Assembly (NCBI RefSeq): GCF_000421665.1
Contig: NZ_ATXL01000003.1
Coordinates: forward strand, 27,701-91,700
DNA from: Bavariicoccus seileri WCC 4188
GTDB taxonomy: Bacteria > Bacillota > Bacilli > Lactobacillales > Aerococcaceae
Direction: 5' to 3'
Length of the DNA stretch: 64,000 bases
The position numbers were made by a program, and so were the translations under genes. This document shows, piece by piece, positions 44,633 to 54,255 of this stretch. How positions within the stretch are numbered: position 1 is the first letter of the stretch; each line of letters begins with the position of its first letter. Below the pieces are notes generated by a model, which was given only the letters and a program-made list of their open reading frames with translations, ran no database searches and was not told where the DNA came from.

Positions 44633-46340
44633 CATTATCTCTATCCTCCCTTTCTGAACGGATAAAGTTCTCGACAAATGTGGTAGGATCAGCTAACTGA
44701 TTTGCGGCAGCTAGATCATATAAACTGGTTGTCTTAAGTGAGGTATCTGCCACAAGCAGTTGATCTGTTAGAACAGCTGCTGGCGTCTTATCTGCTACGA
44801 TCGTCCCTTCTTTTAAGACTATGGTACGTTCAGTATATTCTAACATCAAATGCATGTCGTGTGTCACCATCAAGATAGTCTTGCCCCGACGATTCAATGC
44901 TTCTAGAAACGTCATCATATCATTATAATGACGAAAATCTTGCCCAGCAGTTGGTTCATCCAGAATCAGCAGATCAGGCTCTAAGACTAATATTGCTGCA
45001 ATGGCTACTCTTCTTTTTTGACCATGACTTAAAGCCGACATAGGCCAGTTACGATAGGGTTTTAAACCACATATAACTAGTGTTTCAACGACTTTTTCTT
45101 CAATTTTCTGTTCAGGAACTGACCGATTTCTAAGACCCAGTGCCACTTCATCATAGACATTGCTTTGAGACAACATTTGGTTGGCATTCTGCAGGACATA
45201 ACCGATTCGAGTCGCCCGTTTGGCAATGGAGTCCTCTAAAATACTCCTACCATCCCATTTGATATCTCCACTGTCTGGCGTCAAAAAACCACTGATTACA
45301 TGACTCAACGTCGATTTGCCAGCACCGTTATGTCCCACTAGGCTCACCATCTCGCCTTTGTGTAAAGTCAGTGAAATATCCTTTAATAAAGGGTTTCCTT
45401 TGTGGTAGCTAAAGTTAAGATGGTCTAACGTCAGCAAGGGAGTTTGCTTTGGTGTTTCAATCTTAAACGGATGAGCCTCTTGCCAGTTATTGAGTGCTTT
45501 TTTGATGACAGGTGTCGCCATTTGTTGACAATCAGTCACGGTCGGCATAGCATCAAGGTCGATACCTAACGTTTTCAATGCCGTGAGATACAAAGGTTCA
45601 CGGATACCATGATCAGTCAGAGTGGTTTGCTTCAGTAACTGATCCGGTGGTAGATCTGTGACAATCTGACCGTCATCAATCAACACGACCCGATCAATTT
45701 TAGCTACTAACGATTCTTCTAAACGATGCTCGATAATAAGAGCGGTTAATTGCTCATCAGAGGCAAGTTGGTCAATCAATCGCATGGTATCATAGCCAGT
45801 TTGTGGATCGAGATTGGCTAATGGCTCATCAAATAAGATGATGGGTGGTTCATCTACCAGAACACCAGCCAAAGTCACCCGTTGCTTTTGTCCGCCAGAC
45901 AGTTCTGATGGCTTATGGTCCAAATGGTCACCCAAATTGATTTTAGTCGCCCAAGTCTTAACCGTGTCATGCATAGCATCTACCGACTCTGCTTCATTCT
46001 CCTTCAAGAAGGCTATATCCTCAGCAACGGTCAATCCGACAAATTGACTGTCAGTATCTTGTAAGACTGTCCCTACACTTAAAGAGAGCTCATAGATCGA
46101 GTCTTCACCAAAACGCTTGCCAGAAATCATCAACTCTCCGGTCCAAGAACCATGGTGATTCTGCGGAATGATCCCATTTAAACAATTCAATAAGGTCGAT
46201 TTACCAGAACCACTGGCCCCAACAATCAAGATCTTTTCACCTTCATAAATTGTCAGACTGATATCCCGTAACGTCGGCTCACTCTGAGCATCATATTGAA
46301 ATGTGAAATTTTTGAATGAAATAATTGCTTTTCTCGTCAT
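44625..46340 (-). CDS. ECF transporter duplicated ATPase
   Basis: A 571-residue protein with two complete ABC ATPase domains. The first has Walker A GASGSGKST (41-49), LSGGQKQRVTLAGVL and LFDEPLANLDP; the second has Walker A GHNGAGKST (near 335-345), LSHGQKRRVAIAAIL and ILDEPTAGQD. A fused ATPase with its own EcfT and S component marks a dedicated (group I) ECF transporter. It overlaps ecfT by 8 nt and lies 51 nt after the S component gene. Confidence 0.92.
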   Translation of the reverse strand: MTRKAIISFKNFTFQYDAQSEPTLRDISLTIYEGEKILIVGASGSGKSTLLNCLNGIIPQNHHGSWTGELMISGKRFGEDSIYELSLSVGTVLQDTDSQFVGLTVAEDIAFLKENEAESVDAMHDTVKTWATKINLGDHLDHKPSELSGGQKQRVTLAGVLVDEPPIILFDEPLANLDPQTGYDTMRLIDQLASDEQLTALIIEHRLEESLVAKIDRVVLIDDGQIVTDLPPDQLLKQTTLTDHGIREPLYLTALKTLGIDLDAMPTVTDCQQMATPVIKKALNNWQEAHPFKIETPKQTPLLTLDHLNFSYHKGNPLLKDISLTLHKGEMVSLVGHNGAGKSTLSHVISGFLTPDSGDIKWDGRSILEDSIAKRATRIGYVLQNANQMLSQSNVYDEVALGLRNRSVPEQKIEEKVVETLVICGLKPYRNWPMSALSHGQKRRVAIAAILVLEPDLLILDEPTAGQDFRHYNDMMTFLEALNRRGKTILMVTHDMHLMLEYTERTIVLKEGTIVADKTPAAVLTDQLLVADTSLKTTSLYDLAAANQLADPTTFVENFIRSEREDRDNGK

Positions 46341-46391
46341 CTCTCACCATCACTCAAGACCTTCGCCTCTCTCTTCACACAGTGAAACTTA

Positions 46392-46943
46392 TCAAGCATC
46401 TTTTGTTAAACTGCCTTGCTTCGTTTTCGTTGCTGCATAAGCTTTAATCAACAATACCCCAATAATCCCTGTCACAACCGCATTCGTCAAGCCAATCACG
46501 ACTCCTTGGGTAAAGACTTTATTGGCAGCCTCCGCATAAATCACAACATCCCCAATTGGAGCTAGGACCATCCATAAGACCACATTAGCGATCGTTTCTC
46601 CAACTATGAAAGTTATAATATCCTTTTTATCAAAAATACCTTCATTGACCCGTAAACGATTCCCTATTAATCCAAAAGAAACGCCTAAAAGACCAGAGGC
46701 TACAATCCAAGTCCACCAGGCGCCGTAAGACGTTAAATCCCCGATCATGTGACCTAGAAAACCAGCTAACCCTGCCACAATTGGCCCATAAATAACACCT
46801 AATAACGCCAAAAATGGATAAGCCGTTGCTATATCAGTATTTGGAACCCCAGTTGGAATCGTGACAAACCGTTTCAAAATAAAAAATACCGCCGTCCCAA
46901 TACCAATGGCGACAATTTGTTTAACCGTAATCTTGCTTTTCAT
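46392..46943 (-). CDS. ECF transporter S component, UPF0397 family
   Basis: A 183-residue protein with five or six membrane segments, starting KITVKQIVAIGIGTAVFFIL and with PTGVPNTDIATAYPFLALLG and AGFLGHMIGDLTSYGAWWTW. This is the UPF0397 family, placed in the riboflavin-type S-component fold. The substrate is not proven for this family. It sits directly after the SAM hydrolase gene and before the ATPase and EcfT genes, so it may carry a precursor tied to SAM, adenosine or methionine turnover. Confidence 0.87.
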   Translation of the reverse strand: MKSKITVKQIVAIGIGTAVFFILKRFVTIPTGVPNTDIATAYPFLALLGVIYGPIVAGLAGFLGHMIGDLTSYGAWWTWIVASGLLGVSFGLIGNRLRVNEGIFDKKDIITFIVGETIANVVLWMVLAPIGDVVIYAEAANKVFTQGVVIGLTNAVVTGIIGVLLIKAYAATKTKQGSLTKDA

Positions 46944-46990
46944 ACACTCTACCCCTTTATCGTGGCTTCTCCAATGGTTGATGATACTAT

Positions 46991-47070
46991 TTTCGCTAAC
47001 ACCTACTAAGTTCTGCTACTATCTTCTAAGATCTACTACTATCTTTTAAAAGCTACTAACATCTACTACT
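46991..47070. repeat. Degenerate 20-bp tandem repeat
   Basis: Four 20-bp units lie in register: TTTCGCTAACACCTACTAAG, TTCTGCTACTATCTTCTAAG, ATCTACTACTATCTTTTAAA and AGCTACTAACATCTACTACT. It fills the gap between the SAM hydrolase and S component genes. Confidence 0.8.
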
Positions 47071-47072
47071 AT

Positions 47073-47921
47073 TCACTCCAATTTACTCAATGTAATCTGC
47101 CAATCATTTCCAGTTCCTATATGATAAACCTCTGCAAATGATCCCAGATTTATTCCTAATCCGACATTTAGCAATGAGTTGATATAAAGGACAGGTTCAT
47201 CCGTTGCTACTTGTGCAAATGACCGACCATAAGCAACAGTAGCGTGATACCGCAAAGTACCATGATAAGAAATCTTAACGTCAAAACTATCGCCATAGTT
47301 AGCCTGCCATTTTTTGAAAAAAGCGAGGGGAATATTGGTCCAAAGAGAGCCAAATCGAACATCTAACGTATCCACTGTTCCAGTGACTTTCTTATCGCTA
47401 TAAGTAGGCTTGATTAAGTCAAAAGTAGTGAGTTCATCTACAGCTAGTTCACTGCCTAACGTCTCAAAACTGACTTTCTGACTCGCTAAACGCGCCCCGT
47501 TATAGATATAAATATCACGACCATGGAAAGTGTGACTCTCTCCAGAACTTGGTAGCCTTTCTGTCGCTTCATTAATCTGCCGTGCTTCTTTAATACCAAC
47601 ATATTCCTTCAAAAACGTTAGGGTCCCATTATCTGGTGTAATGACATATTGACCAGTCTCTAAAAGTACACAGACACTTCGTCTATTCGAACCAACACCA
47701 GGATCGACGATTGACACGAATACCGTCCCTTTTGGCCAATAAGGTGTCGTTTGCATCAACCGATAACTCGCATCATGAATGTTGTAAGGTTCAATATCAT
47801 GCGTCAAATCTGAGATAGTTAACTTCTCAGACACCTGATATGCCACACCATACATGGCACTCACCGCACCATCCGCTTGACCAAAATCAGATTGAACGAC
47901 CAAAAAATCTGCCAAAAACAT
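47073..47921 (-). CDS. SAM hydrolase (SAM hydroxide adenosyltransferase family)
   Basis: A 282-residue DUF62 protein. It has the two-domain fold of the fluorinase relatives; family marks are VVQSDFGQADGAVSAMYGVA near the start, VFVSIVDPGVGSNRR (Asp and Arg of the hydroxide-generating triad), ITPDNGTLTFL and HTFHGRDIY with the histidine. It splits SAM to adenosine and methionine. The start may be the ATG at 47921 (GGGGGAGG, very close) or the TTG at 47915. It is first in the ECF operon, an association seen in other Lactobacillales. Confidence 0.9.
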   Translation of the reverse strand: MFLADFLVVQSDFGQADGAVSAMYGVAYQVSEKLTISDLTHDIEPYNIHDASYRLMQTTPYWPKGTVFVSIVDPGVGSNRRSVCVLLETGQYVITPDNGTLTFLKEYVGIKEARQINEATERLPSSGESHTFHGRDIYIYNGARLASQKVSFETLGSELAVDELTTFDLIKPTYSDKKVTGTVDTLDVRFGSLWTNIPLAFFKKWQANYGDSFDVKISYHGTLRYHATVAYGRSFAQVATDEPVLYINSLLNVGLGINLGSFAEVYHIGTGNDWQITLSKLE

Positions 47922-48022
47922 TCCTCCCCCTTTTCTAACCTAATACCATGATATCTTTTTAGAATTCAATAGACCATCTTTTTTCTACATTTCACTTCAG
48001 TTTTCTACATTCTTCTACATCT

Positions 48023-48769
48023 CTACATCTGTTGATAGATTTCAATTAGTTGTGCTTCATCTAGTTCACTTGATGGTTCGTCTAAGGTGATTTCTCCATG
48101 ATTGAGCATAATAACGCGGTCGCTATAACGAATCGCGTCACGCATGTTATGTGAGATCATGATGGTTGTGATTCCTAGATCCTCAAGGAAGCTTCTCGTC
48201 TTTTCCATGATCACTCGGCTTGTTTTAGGGTCAAGAGCCGCTGTGTGTTCATCTAAGAGTAGTAATTTTGGTTGGTTCATTGCTGCCATTACAATGGCGA
48301 GCGATTGGCGTTGTCCTCCAGAGAGGTAGGATACTTTGGTATTCAGTTTTGATTCCAGTCCTAATCCAATTGATTCTAATAAGGTCTTATACTCTGGAAT
48401 ACGATTTTTTTGAATTAACCGTTTCAACCCGAATTTTTGTCCTTTTTTATCTGCAAGAGCCATGTTCTCAAGGATTGTTAAATTGCTAGCAACACCAAAA
48501 CTAGGGTCTTGGTAGACACGTCCAATCAACTGTGCTCTTTTTTCTGGTGAGAGGTGGGTGATATCAGTCTCATCCAAGATTATTTCACCTGAATCTACCG
48601 CAACAGTCCCTGCAATCATGTTCATCAATGTACTCTTACCACAGCCGTTGGGCCCGATAATTGCCGTCAGTTCTTTTGGTTTAACGGTGAGTGAAAAATC
48701 AGTGAATAGAACGATCTCATTTGGTGTGTAACGGTTGAATGTCTTTGCTAGATGGTTGAAGGTAATCAT
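48023..48769 (-). CDS. ABC transporter ATPase, TrpZ-like
   Basis: A 248-residue ATPase with Walker A GPNGCGKST, Q-loop RVYQDPSFGVASNLTI, signature LSGGQRQSLAIVMA, Walker B LLLLDEHTAALDP (His follows the Glu in place of Pro) and switch histidine in MISHNM. It overlaps the permease gene by 4 nt and is the last gene of the T-box-controlled operon. Confidence 0.9.
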   Translation of the reverse strand: MITFNHLAKTFNRYTPNEIVLFTDFSLTVKPKELTAIIGPNGCGKSTLMNMIAGTVAVDSGEIILDETDITHLSPEKRAQLIGRVYQDPSFGVASNLTILENMALADKKGQKFGLKRLIQKNRIPEYKTLLESIGLGLESKLNTKVSYLSGGQRQSLAIVMAAMNQPKLLLLDEHTAALDPKTSRVIMEKTRSFLEDLGITTIMISHNMRDAIRYSDRVIMLNHGEITLDEPSSELDEAQLIEIYQQM

Positions 48770-49641
48770 GACTTAGCCACTCCCTTCAGATAACGATTGA
48801 AACGTTGTCCAAGTTGTAGATTGTTGTAGGCGATGAACAAGATAATGATGATCCCGTTGATTGCCTTCAAGTCATTCGGAGCCATCCCTAAGTAAATGGC
48901 TAAACCACTGATCATCTTATAGATCAACGCTCCGATAATCGCCCGCGTTGTGCCATTCAAGAACGCTACACCACGCATGATCGTCCCGCCAATGATCAAC
49001 GAGGCTAGTCCAACCACGATAACACTTGTACCCATGCTGATATCTGCTAATTTCATATTTTGAGCTAGAAGTGCTCCACTCACAGCTGCCAAACCATTCG
49101 ACAACATCAGGCCGATAATCTTCATATGGTTCTTATTTGCACCTAAACTGGTGACTAGTGCTTCATTGTCTCCTGTCGCTAAGAGTAAATATCCTAGTTC
49201 AGTTTTAAAGAACCAGTCAAGTGCTAGTTTAATCACTAACACAATAGCTACCATAATCAAAATATTGATCCAGACAGTTGACCCAAACAAATTTGCTAAG
49301 CCGTACAATGAAATATTAGACGATCCACCTATTCTTAAGTTGACGGAATACATGATAGTTAGTGTCAAAATACCTGCAAGTAGTGGATTAATCTTTAAAT
49401 GGATAAAGAGTAATGCTGTCATTAAGCCTGCTAAAGAACCCACTACAAAAGCAGCTAGAATCCCTAGAACTGGTGGCCATCCCCATTGAAGGGTTACTGC
49501 TAGTGTAAAGGCACCAGCTGGCAAGGTTCCCTCCACCGAAAGATCCGGAATATCTAAAATGGTGTATGTAAGGTAGACAGCAATTGCTAAAATACCGTAA
49601 ATCATACCTTGCATGAGTGTTGTAATGATTAATTGAGACAT
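48766..49641 (-). CDS. ABC transporter permease, TrpY-like
   Basis: A 291-residue permease of the branched-chain-type (LivH-like) fold with eight or nine membrane segments; TGDNEALVTSLGANKNHMKI is the cytoplasmic loop. Along with the neighbouring lipoprotein and ATPase it matches the TrpXYZ-type system of streptococci, which is tryptophan-linked. Its position 47 nt after the binding protein gene indicates one transcript. Confidence 0.88.
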   Translation of the reverse strand: MSQLIITTLMQGMIYGILAIAVYLTYTILDIPDLSVEGTLPAGAFTLAVTLQWGWPPVLGILAAFVVGSLAGLMTALLFIHLKINPLLAGILTLTIMYSVNLRIGGSSNISLYGLANLFGSTVWINILIMVAIVLVIKLALDWFFKTELGYLLLATGDNEALVTSLGANKNHMKIIGLMLSNGLAAVSGALLAQNMKLADISMGTSVIVVGLASLIIGGTIMRGVAFLNGTTRAIIGALIYKMISGLAIYLGMAPNDLKAINGIIIILFIAYNNLQLGQRFNRYLKGVAKS

Positions 49642-49688
49642 GTTATTCCCTTCCTATATCTATGAATAGCAATGAGTTATTACGTCGG

Positions 49689-50693
49689 CTAATCAATGAG
49701 TTGTGCATCCTTGAATGGTTCTTTGCTAGCATCTAGCCCTAATGTGTCTAAGACATTTTGACGGACAACATTCGTCGTTTCTGTCACTCTACCGACTGAG
49801 ATGCTGCCCGCATCTTTACCATCTACTAAGATTTCTTTGGCCATACTTCCTGTCTGTTTCCCAAGGTCAGTGTAGCTAAAGCCATTACAAATCAAGATGC
49901 CATTGGCTTTATCTGTTTCATCAATGTAAGCTTGTAAAACGATTTTCTTAGCTGCCAATGCTTTATCAGATATGACCCCAAGAGACGATGCGACCAAATT
50001 ATCCGTTATATTGTATAAGGCATCTGATTTAGCCAGGGCTGTGTCGATAGCTTGAGACATATCATTAACATTATTGACCCCTATAGCTTCTATAGTAAGC
50101 CCTAATTCATCTGCTGCCTTTTCAGCATCTTTCACTTGTACTTCCGAATTAGCCTCACTGGTGTTGTACACAATCCCGACTTTTTTGATACTATCATCGA
50201 TCTCTGGTAATAGTGCCAGTTGATCCTTTACAGGAGTCGCATCAGTTGTTCCGGTGATGTTTCCGCCTGGTGTTTCTAAACTCTCAACGATCTCTGAGCC
50301 AACTGGATCAGTGACTGCTGAAAATAGCACTGGGATTTCAGTATCAGTCGTCATTTGTTTGGCCGTTTGCGCTACTGGTGTTCCGATAGCATAGATCATA
50401 TCGACACCACTATCAATGAAATTTCCAATAATTGATTGAGCCGTGGCAGTCTCACCTTGTGCATTTTGATACTCGATATCTGCTGTGACCCCTTCGCTTT
50501 CTAATTGATCAGTGAAACCATTACGAGCATCATCCAATGACGGATGTTCAGCAATCTGAACAATCCCGATTTTATACGTTTCCTCGCCATTGCCTCCATT
50601 AGAATCAGCCGTATCAGTATTTCCACAACCTGCCAATAATCCAACAACTCCTAATGCGATAATACCTGCCTTCTTTAATACTTTGCTGTTCAT
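49689..50693 (-). CDS. ABC transporter binding lipoprotein, TrpX-like
   Basis: A 334-residue ABC_sub_bind (PF04392) lipoprotein. The lipobox LLAGC puts the lipidated cysteine at residue 23. Family blocks include YKIGIVQIAEHPSLDDARNG, LFSAVTDPVGSEIV and ITGTTDATPVKDQ. I chose the ATG at 50693 with AGGAGG 7 nt upstream; an ATG at 50729 would add 12 polar residues before the signal. It is the first gene after the T-box leader. Substrate is probably an aromatic amino acid, by analogy with TrpX. Confidence 0.9.
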   Translation of the reverse strand: MNSKVLKKAGIIALGVVGLLAGCGNTDTADSNGGNGEETYKIGIVQIAEHPSLDDARNGFTDQLESEGVTADIEYQNAQGETATAQSIIGNFIDSGVDMIYAIGTPVAQTAKQMTTDTEIPVLFSAVTDPVGSEIVESLETPGGNITGTTDATPVKDQLALLPEIDDSIKKVGIVYNTSEANSEVQVKDAEKAADELGLTIEAIGVNNVNDMSQAIDTALAKSDALYNITDNLVASSLGVISDKALAAKKIVLQAYIDETDKANGILICNGFSYTDLGKQTGSMAKEILVDGKDAGSISVGRVTETTNVVRQNVLDTLGLDASKEPFKDAQLID

Positions 50694-50884
50694 TTCTTGT
50701 CCTCCTAGATTTGTATTTTGCTTTGCCACACTATATTCATTCGCTCAGGTTTAATTTTTGAAATCTAACTCTAGGCAACATAACTCAATTATCGGTGCTA
50801 ACGCTATCCACTCAGCAACTGATGGATCACTCTTTAACCGTTAACCTTGTGAGAGCGATGAGGGTGATAAAGGGAGATGGACAC

Positions 50885-51180
50885 AAAAAAAGTCCCTAAG
50901 CAACAACTCTTACATTGTTACTTAGGGACGAAAATTTCGCGGTACCACCCATATTTACCGATGTTCACCATCGATCTCTGCCAGATCTATCAATCTGAGG
51001 TCAGTTAACGGAGACATCCGGATCAGCTTTCTGTTTAAAAAGCAAAGCCTCTAACCTTCCGTTAGAGTGGCGTTTCTCTTAAGATAAAGCTTGCTCAGCT
51101 AAAAAGGTGAACGCTGATCAGTCAGATGAATCGTGTTAGCTTTCAGCAACTACTAACTCTCTTTTGGTGATTCGTTAACA
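50885..51180 (-). ncRNA. T-box riboswitch leader
   Basis: The T-box sequence GGGTGGTACCGCG is at 50950-50938 on the reverse strand. The terminator is GTCCCTAAG paired with CTTAGGGAC (50892-50929) followed by seven T residues. Stem I shows AGAGAGTTAGTAG (AGTA motif), then TTGCT-gaa-AGCTAA pairing with TTAGCT-g-AGCAA. Further hairpins are CTCTAAC/GTTAGAG and CGATG/CATCG. It senses uncharged tRNA and controls the three transporter genes. I could not place the specifier codon; no UGG is obvious after the Stem I upper helix. Confidence 0.93.
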
Positions 51181-51222
51181 TATCAGTACCTTTGTCATAG
51201 CATCTTTAATTGAATTAACTAC

Positions 51223-51251
51223 AGTTTAGCGAGGCTACACACAAATGTCAA
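51223..51251 (-). promoter_or_regulatory. Promoter of the T-box operon
   Basis: On the reverse strand TTGACA (51251-51246), 17 nt and TAAACT (51228-51223) lie about 45 nt before the first Stem I bases. Confidence 0.75.
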
Positions 51252-51292
51252 CTAATTTATGAGAAACCTCTCATTTTTTATTCTGCAGTTTT

Positions 51293-51880
51293 CTAGTCAA
51301 ATAAATCTAGTGTGAAAACCATTGGTCCTTGCATATCTTGATAAACTTTCTTAGCCGTCTCTTCATCAGCTAATTCGGCTAATAGTTGATAGCCAAATGG
51401 TAGCGCAGGTACTGGACCACGACTGGTCAAAATACCATTATCGATCACAATCGTTTGTTCAGAGTGACGTTCATTATCTGTGATTTGATTTTCAATTGTT
51501 GGAAAGGCAGTAAAGCGTGTTCCCTTCAATAAACCAGCTTTATCAAGAACAATAGGCCCAGCACAAATCGCTGCTACCCATTTCTTATTTTTGTGAGCTT
51601 TTTGGATATAAGCAATAACCTCAGGATTGTCTCTTAAAGATTCTGCGCCCTTAGTTCCACCTGGAATATAAACAGCATCTATCGCCTCATCCTCGACATC
51701 AGCTAATAAAGCATCTGCAGTTACAACAACATTTTGTGCGGAGACAACTTCCTTATTACCAGTAGTACTGACAAGAGTGACCTCTACCTTACCGCGACGA
51801 CAAATATCGACTGGAATGAGCGCTTCTATTGTTTCAAACCCATCAGCCAATAAAACAACTAACTTACTCATCTCTTCCAT
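51293..51880 (-). CDS. DJ-1/PfpI family protein
   Basis: A protein of about 195 residues with the DJ-1 fold: KLVVLLADGFETIEALIP (conserved Glu), YIPGG and the nucleophile-elbow cysteine in VAAICAGP. Members act as deglycases, chaperones or proteases. GAGGAG lies before ATGs at 51880 and 51871, either of which could be used; an ATG at 51910 lies next to a TAAACT element and is less likely. Single gene. Confidence 0.87.
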   Translation of the reverse strand: MEEMSKLVVLLADGFETIEALIPVDICRRGKVEVTLVSTTGNKEVVSAQNVVVTADALLADVEDEAIDAVYIPGGTKGAESLRDNPEVIAYIQKAHKNKKWVAAICAGPIVLDKAGLLKGTRFTAFPTIENQITDNERHSEQTIVIDNGILTSRGPVPALPFGYQLLAELADEETAKKVYQDMQGPMVFTLDLFD

Positions 51881-51990
51881 CAACTCCTCTACATACAGTT
51901 TACCACACAAAAAGGTTGTTCAAAAAGTGGTAAGCTTTGAGAAATAAGGTTGTTCATGGAGTGTTTAGCTTTAGGGTTCATTACAAGTCT

Positions 51991-52512
51991 TTACCACAGG
52001 TTTGGATAAAATCGTTTTCCTACCTCTACACTTTTAGAGTCGAAAAGCACCAAATAACAATCAAGTTCAGGTTTTCCACTTGCTTTTATCCGTTGTTCAA
52101 AAGCTAATATCGTCTCTACAGCTATTCTTAGAGCGGATTCTCTTGGAAAACCATAGACTCCTGCTGAGATAAAGGAAAAAGCAATGCTGTGTAAGTTTTT
52201 AGCGGCTGCTATTTCTAATGACCGTTGATAACAGTTCTTCAGCTTTGTTACCTCATTATCCTGGCCACCTCGCCATACGGGTCCTACAGCGTGGATGATA
52301 TATTTAGCTGGTAACTGATAGCCCTTGGTGATCACTGCATCTCCAGTAGCGCAACCTCCAAGACTTCTGCACTCTTCTAACAGCCCTTTCCCAGCAGCAC
52401 GATGAATGGCACCATCGACGCCTCCACCGCCTAGCAGAGAACTATTAGCAGCATTTACTATAGCATCGACTTGTAGCTGTGTAATATCCGCCTGAATCAG
52501 TTTTAAACTCAC
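51991..52512 (-). CDS. Macrodomain protein (O-acetyl-ADP-ribose deacetylase type)
   Basis: A 173-residue macrodomain. The MacroD/YmdB motifs are present: QVDAIVNAANSSLLGGGGVD (ADP-ribose loop 1 with the catalytic-type Asn and Asp), GAIHRAAG and SAGVYGFP (loop 2). It hydrolyses O-acetyl-ADP-ribose or mono-ADP-ribose on proteins. Single gene next to the carbonic anhydrase gene. No sirtuin or ADP-ribosyltransferase lies close by. Confidence 0.95.
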   Translation of the reverse strand: MSLKLIQADITQLQVDAIVNAANSSLLGGGGVDGAIHRAAGKGLLEECRSLGGCATGDAVITKGYQLPAKYIIHAVGPVWRGGQDNEVTKLKNCYQRSLEIAAAKNLHSIAFSFISAGVYGFPRESALRIAVETILAFEQRIKASGKPELDCYLVLFDSKSVEVGKRFYPNLW

Positions 52513-52571
52513 GTCATGACCTCCTCGGCTACCAATAGATTACCCTAACTTTAGCTATCCTTTAACTTTTA

Positions 52572-53174
52572 TCAGTCTTCACAGTCTAGAAAGTCGCTCA
52601 ATTCTCCTGTATGTGGGTCGATCACAAGGCCTTTGACAACTATATCATCAGGCACTAACGGGTGATTTCTCACTAATGCTACTGAGCTTTTCACATTATG
52701 GCCCAAATGATGGAATCCCTCTAACCATTCTGCTACGTCCGTCTCTTTTGAAGCAGTTGTTAATTGCTCCTCAGTGATACCTCGATCTTCCATACTTTTA
52801 ACCAAAGCTTTTCCACTAACGCTCCTTGCACCACAATCATGATGTCCAATCACAAGAATAGTTTTGACTTTTAATCCATAAATGGCGATGAGTAGACTTC
52901 TCATGACACTGCCATAGGGTTCGTTAATTATCGCTCCAGCTGTCTTGATGATTTTCGCATCACCATTCTTAAACCCCAATGCCGCAGGTAATAAAGTCGT
53001 TAAACGCGTATCCATACAAGTCACTATCGCTAATTTCTTTCGTGGCAAATTTCCTGCTACATGGGGTTTATACTTTCCATCTAAGACAAACTGATGGTTA
53101 TAACTAAGAACATCACTAATCAACTGATTAAATTCTTGTTTATCGCTACATGTATCCATTCGCATTCGTGTCAT
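52572..53174 (-). CDS. Beta-class carbonic anhydrase
   Basis: A 200-residue beta carbonic anhydrase. Zinc ligands are Cys53, His111 and Cys114 (CMDTR and GHHDCG), with the Asp55-Arg57 dyad. It interconverts CO2 and bicarbonate, needed for carboxylation in lactic acid bacteria. The start is uncertain within MTRMRMD: three ATGs lie close together (AAAGGA is very near the first). Single gene. Confidence 0.93.
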   Translation of the reverse strand: MTRMRMDTCSDKQEFNQLISDVLSYNHQFVLDGKYKPHVAGNLPRKKLAIVTCMDTRLTTLLPAALGFKNGDAKIIKTAGAIINEPYGSVMRSLLIAIYGLKVKTILVIGHHDCGARSVSGKALVKSMEDRGITEEQLTTASKETDVAEWLEGFHHLGHNVKSSVALVRNHPLVPDDIVVKGLVIDPHTGELSDFLDCED

Positions 53175-53340
53175 CTGTCCTTTTTATTAGATTAACAGCA
53201 CGCTATAAGGTTACTAATACGGCTATTGTATTGAGATACTGCTAGTATTTACCCCAATAGGTTAGGGGCAGTCTTTTAGCAGATTTATAGTGTATCACAA
53301 GATCTCACAATGTCCGTTTATTTAGCTCAATCAGATGTCA

Positions 53341-54255
53341 CTAAAACGTCTTAATCCCTTTCGCACATTGCTCAAGTATATCCAAATACCTCGTCGCTAT
53401 ATGATTCAATTGATGAAAGTCACTCGTGATATATCCTAGCTCGATTTGTTCGTCAGATACTAGCTTTTTCCCAACAATATCCTCACCATTCAAATCAGAA
53501 TTGATAATCCCTGAACTAATCGTATAGCCATTCAACCCGATTAACAGATTGAACAACGTTGCTCGGTCACTGACGATGATCGATTTGCTAGCTTGGTGAT
53601 CTGCGAGTACTTCTTCCCAAAAATAAAATGAATTATGATGCCCTTGTTCATAACTCAATTTTGGGTAAGGTTCTAAGTCTTCAAGTGTCAGAATATCCTT
53701 CGATGCTAACGGATGATTCTGGTAAATAAACACATGTGGTTTTGCAACATGTAAAGGCGTAAAGGTCAATCGTCTATCCTTCAACGTACTATTGATGACT
53801 TGTCGATTATAATTACTCCGGTAAATGACACCTATCTCGCTTTTTAAATTTGCGACATCCTCAATCACCTCAAACGTTCGTGATTCTTTAAGAGTGGCTT
53901 GATAATCTTGCTGGTCTATCTCCTTTAATAACCGCACAAAAGCATCAACAACGAATGCATAATGTTGCCCAGCCACACTAAATATCTGTCTTGGCTTCTC
54001 TTTTTGTTGATAACGTCTTTTCATCAAATCAACTTGTTCTAGTACCTGTTGAGCGTAGGATAAAAACTCTTCACCATCAGCAGTCAAGGTGATTCCTTTT
54101 TGACTACGATTGAATAAGGTAATCTCCATTTCACGCTCCAGCTCTTTCATCGCATTTGATAAAGAAGGTTGTGAGATATAAAGAGTCTTTGCTGCTTGAG
54201 TCAACGACTTTGTTTCTGCTACTTCTACCAAGTACTCTAATTGCTCGATTCGCAT
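53341..54255 (-). CDS. LysR family transcription regulator
   Basis: A 304-residue LysR regulator. The N-terminal winged helix (MRIEQLEYLVEVAETKSLTQ, then ISQPSLSNAMKELEREM) precedes an effector-binding domain from about residue 90. It is divergent from the MetE-like gene, with 194 nt between, so it most likely regulates that gene and itself. In related bacteria LysR proteins such as CmbR and MtaR control sulfur amino acid genes; its effector is unknown. Confidence 0.9.
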   Translation of the reverse strand: MRIEQLEYLVEVAETKSLTQAAKTLYISQPSLSNAMKELEREMEITLFNRSQKGITLTADGEEFLSYAQQVLEQVDLMKRRYQQKEKPRQIFSVAGQHYAFVVDAFVRLLKEIDQQDYQATLKESRTFEVIEDVANLKSEIGVIYRSNYNRQVINSTLKDRRLTFTPLHVAKPHVFIYQNHPLASKDILTLEDLEPYPKLSYEQGHHNSFYFWEEVLADHQASKSIIVSDRATLFNLLIGLNGYTISSGIINSDLNGEDIVGKKLVSDEQIELGYITSDFHQLNHIATRYLDILEQCAKGIKTF

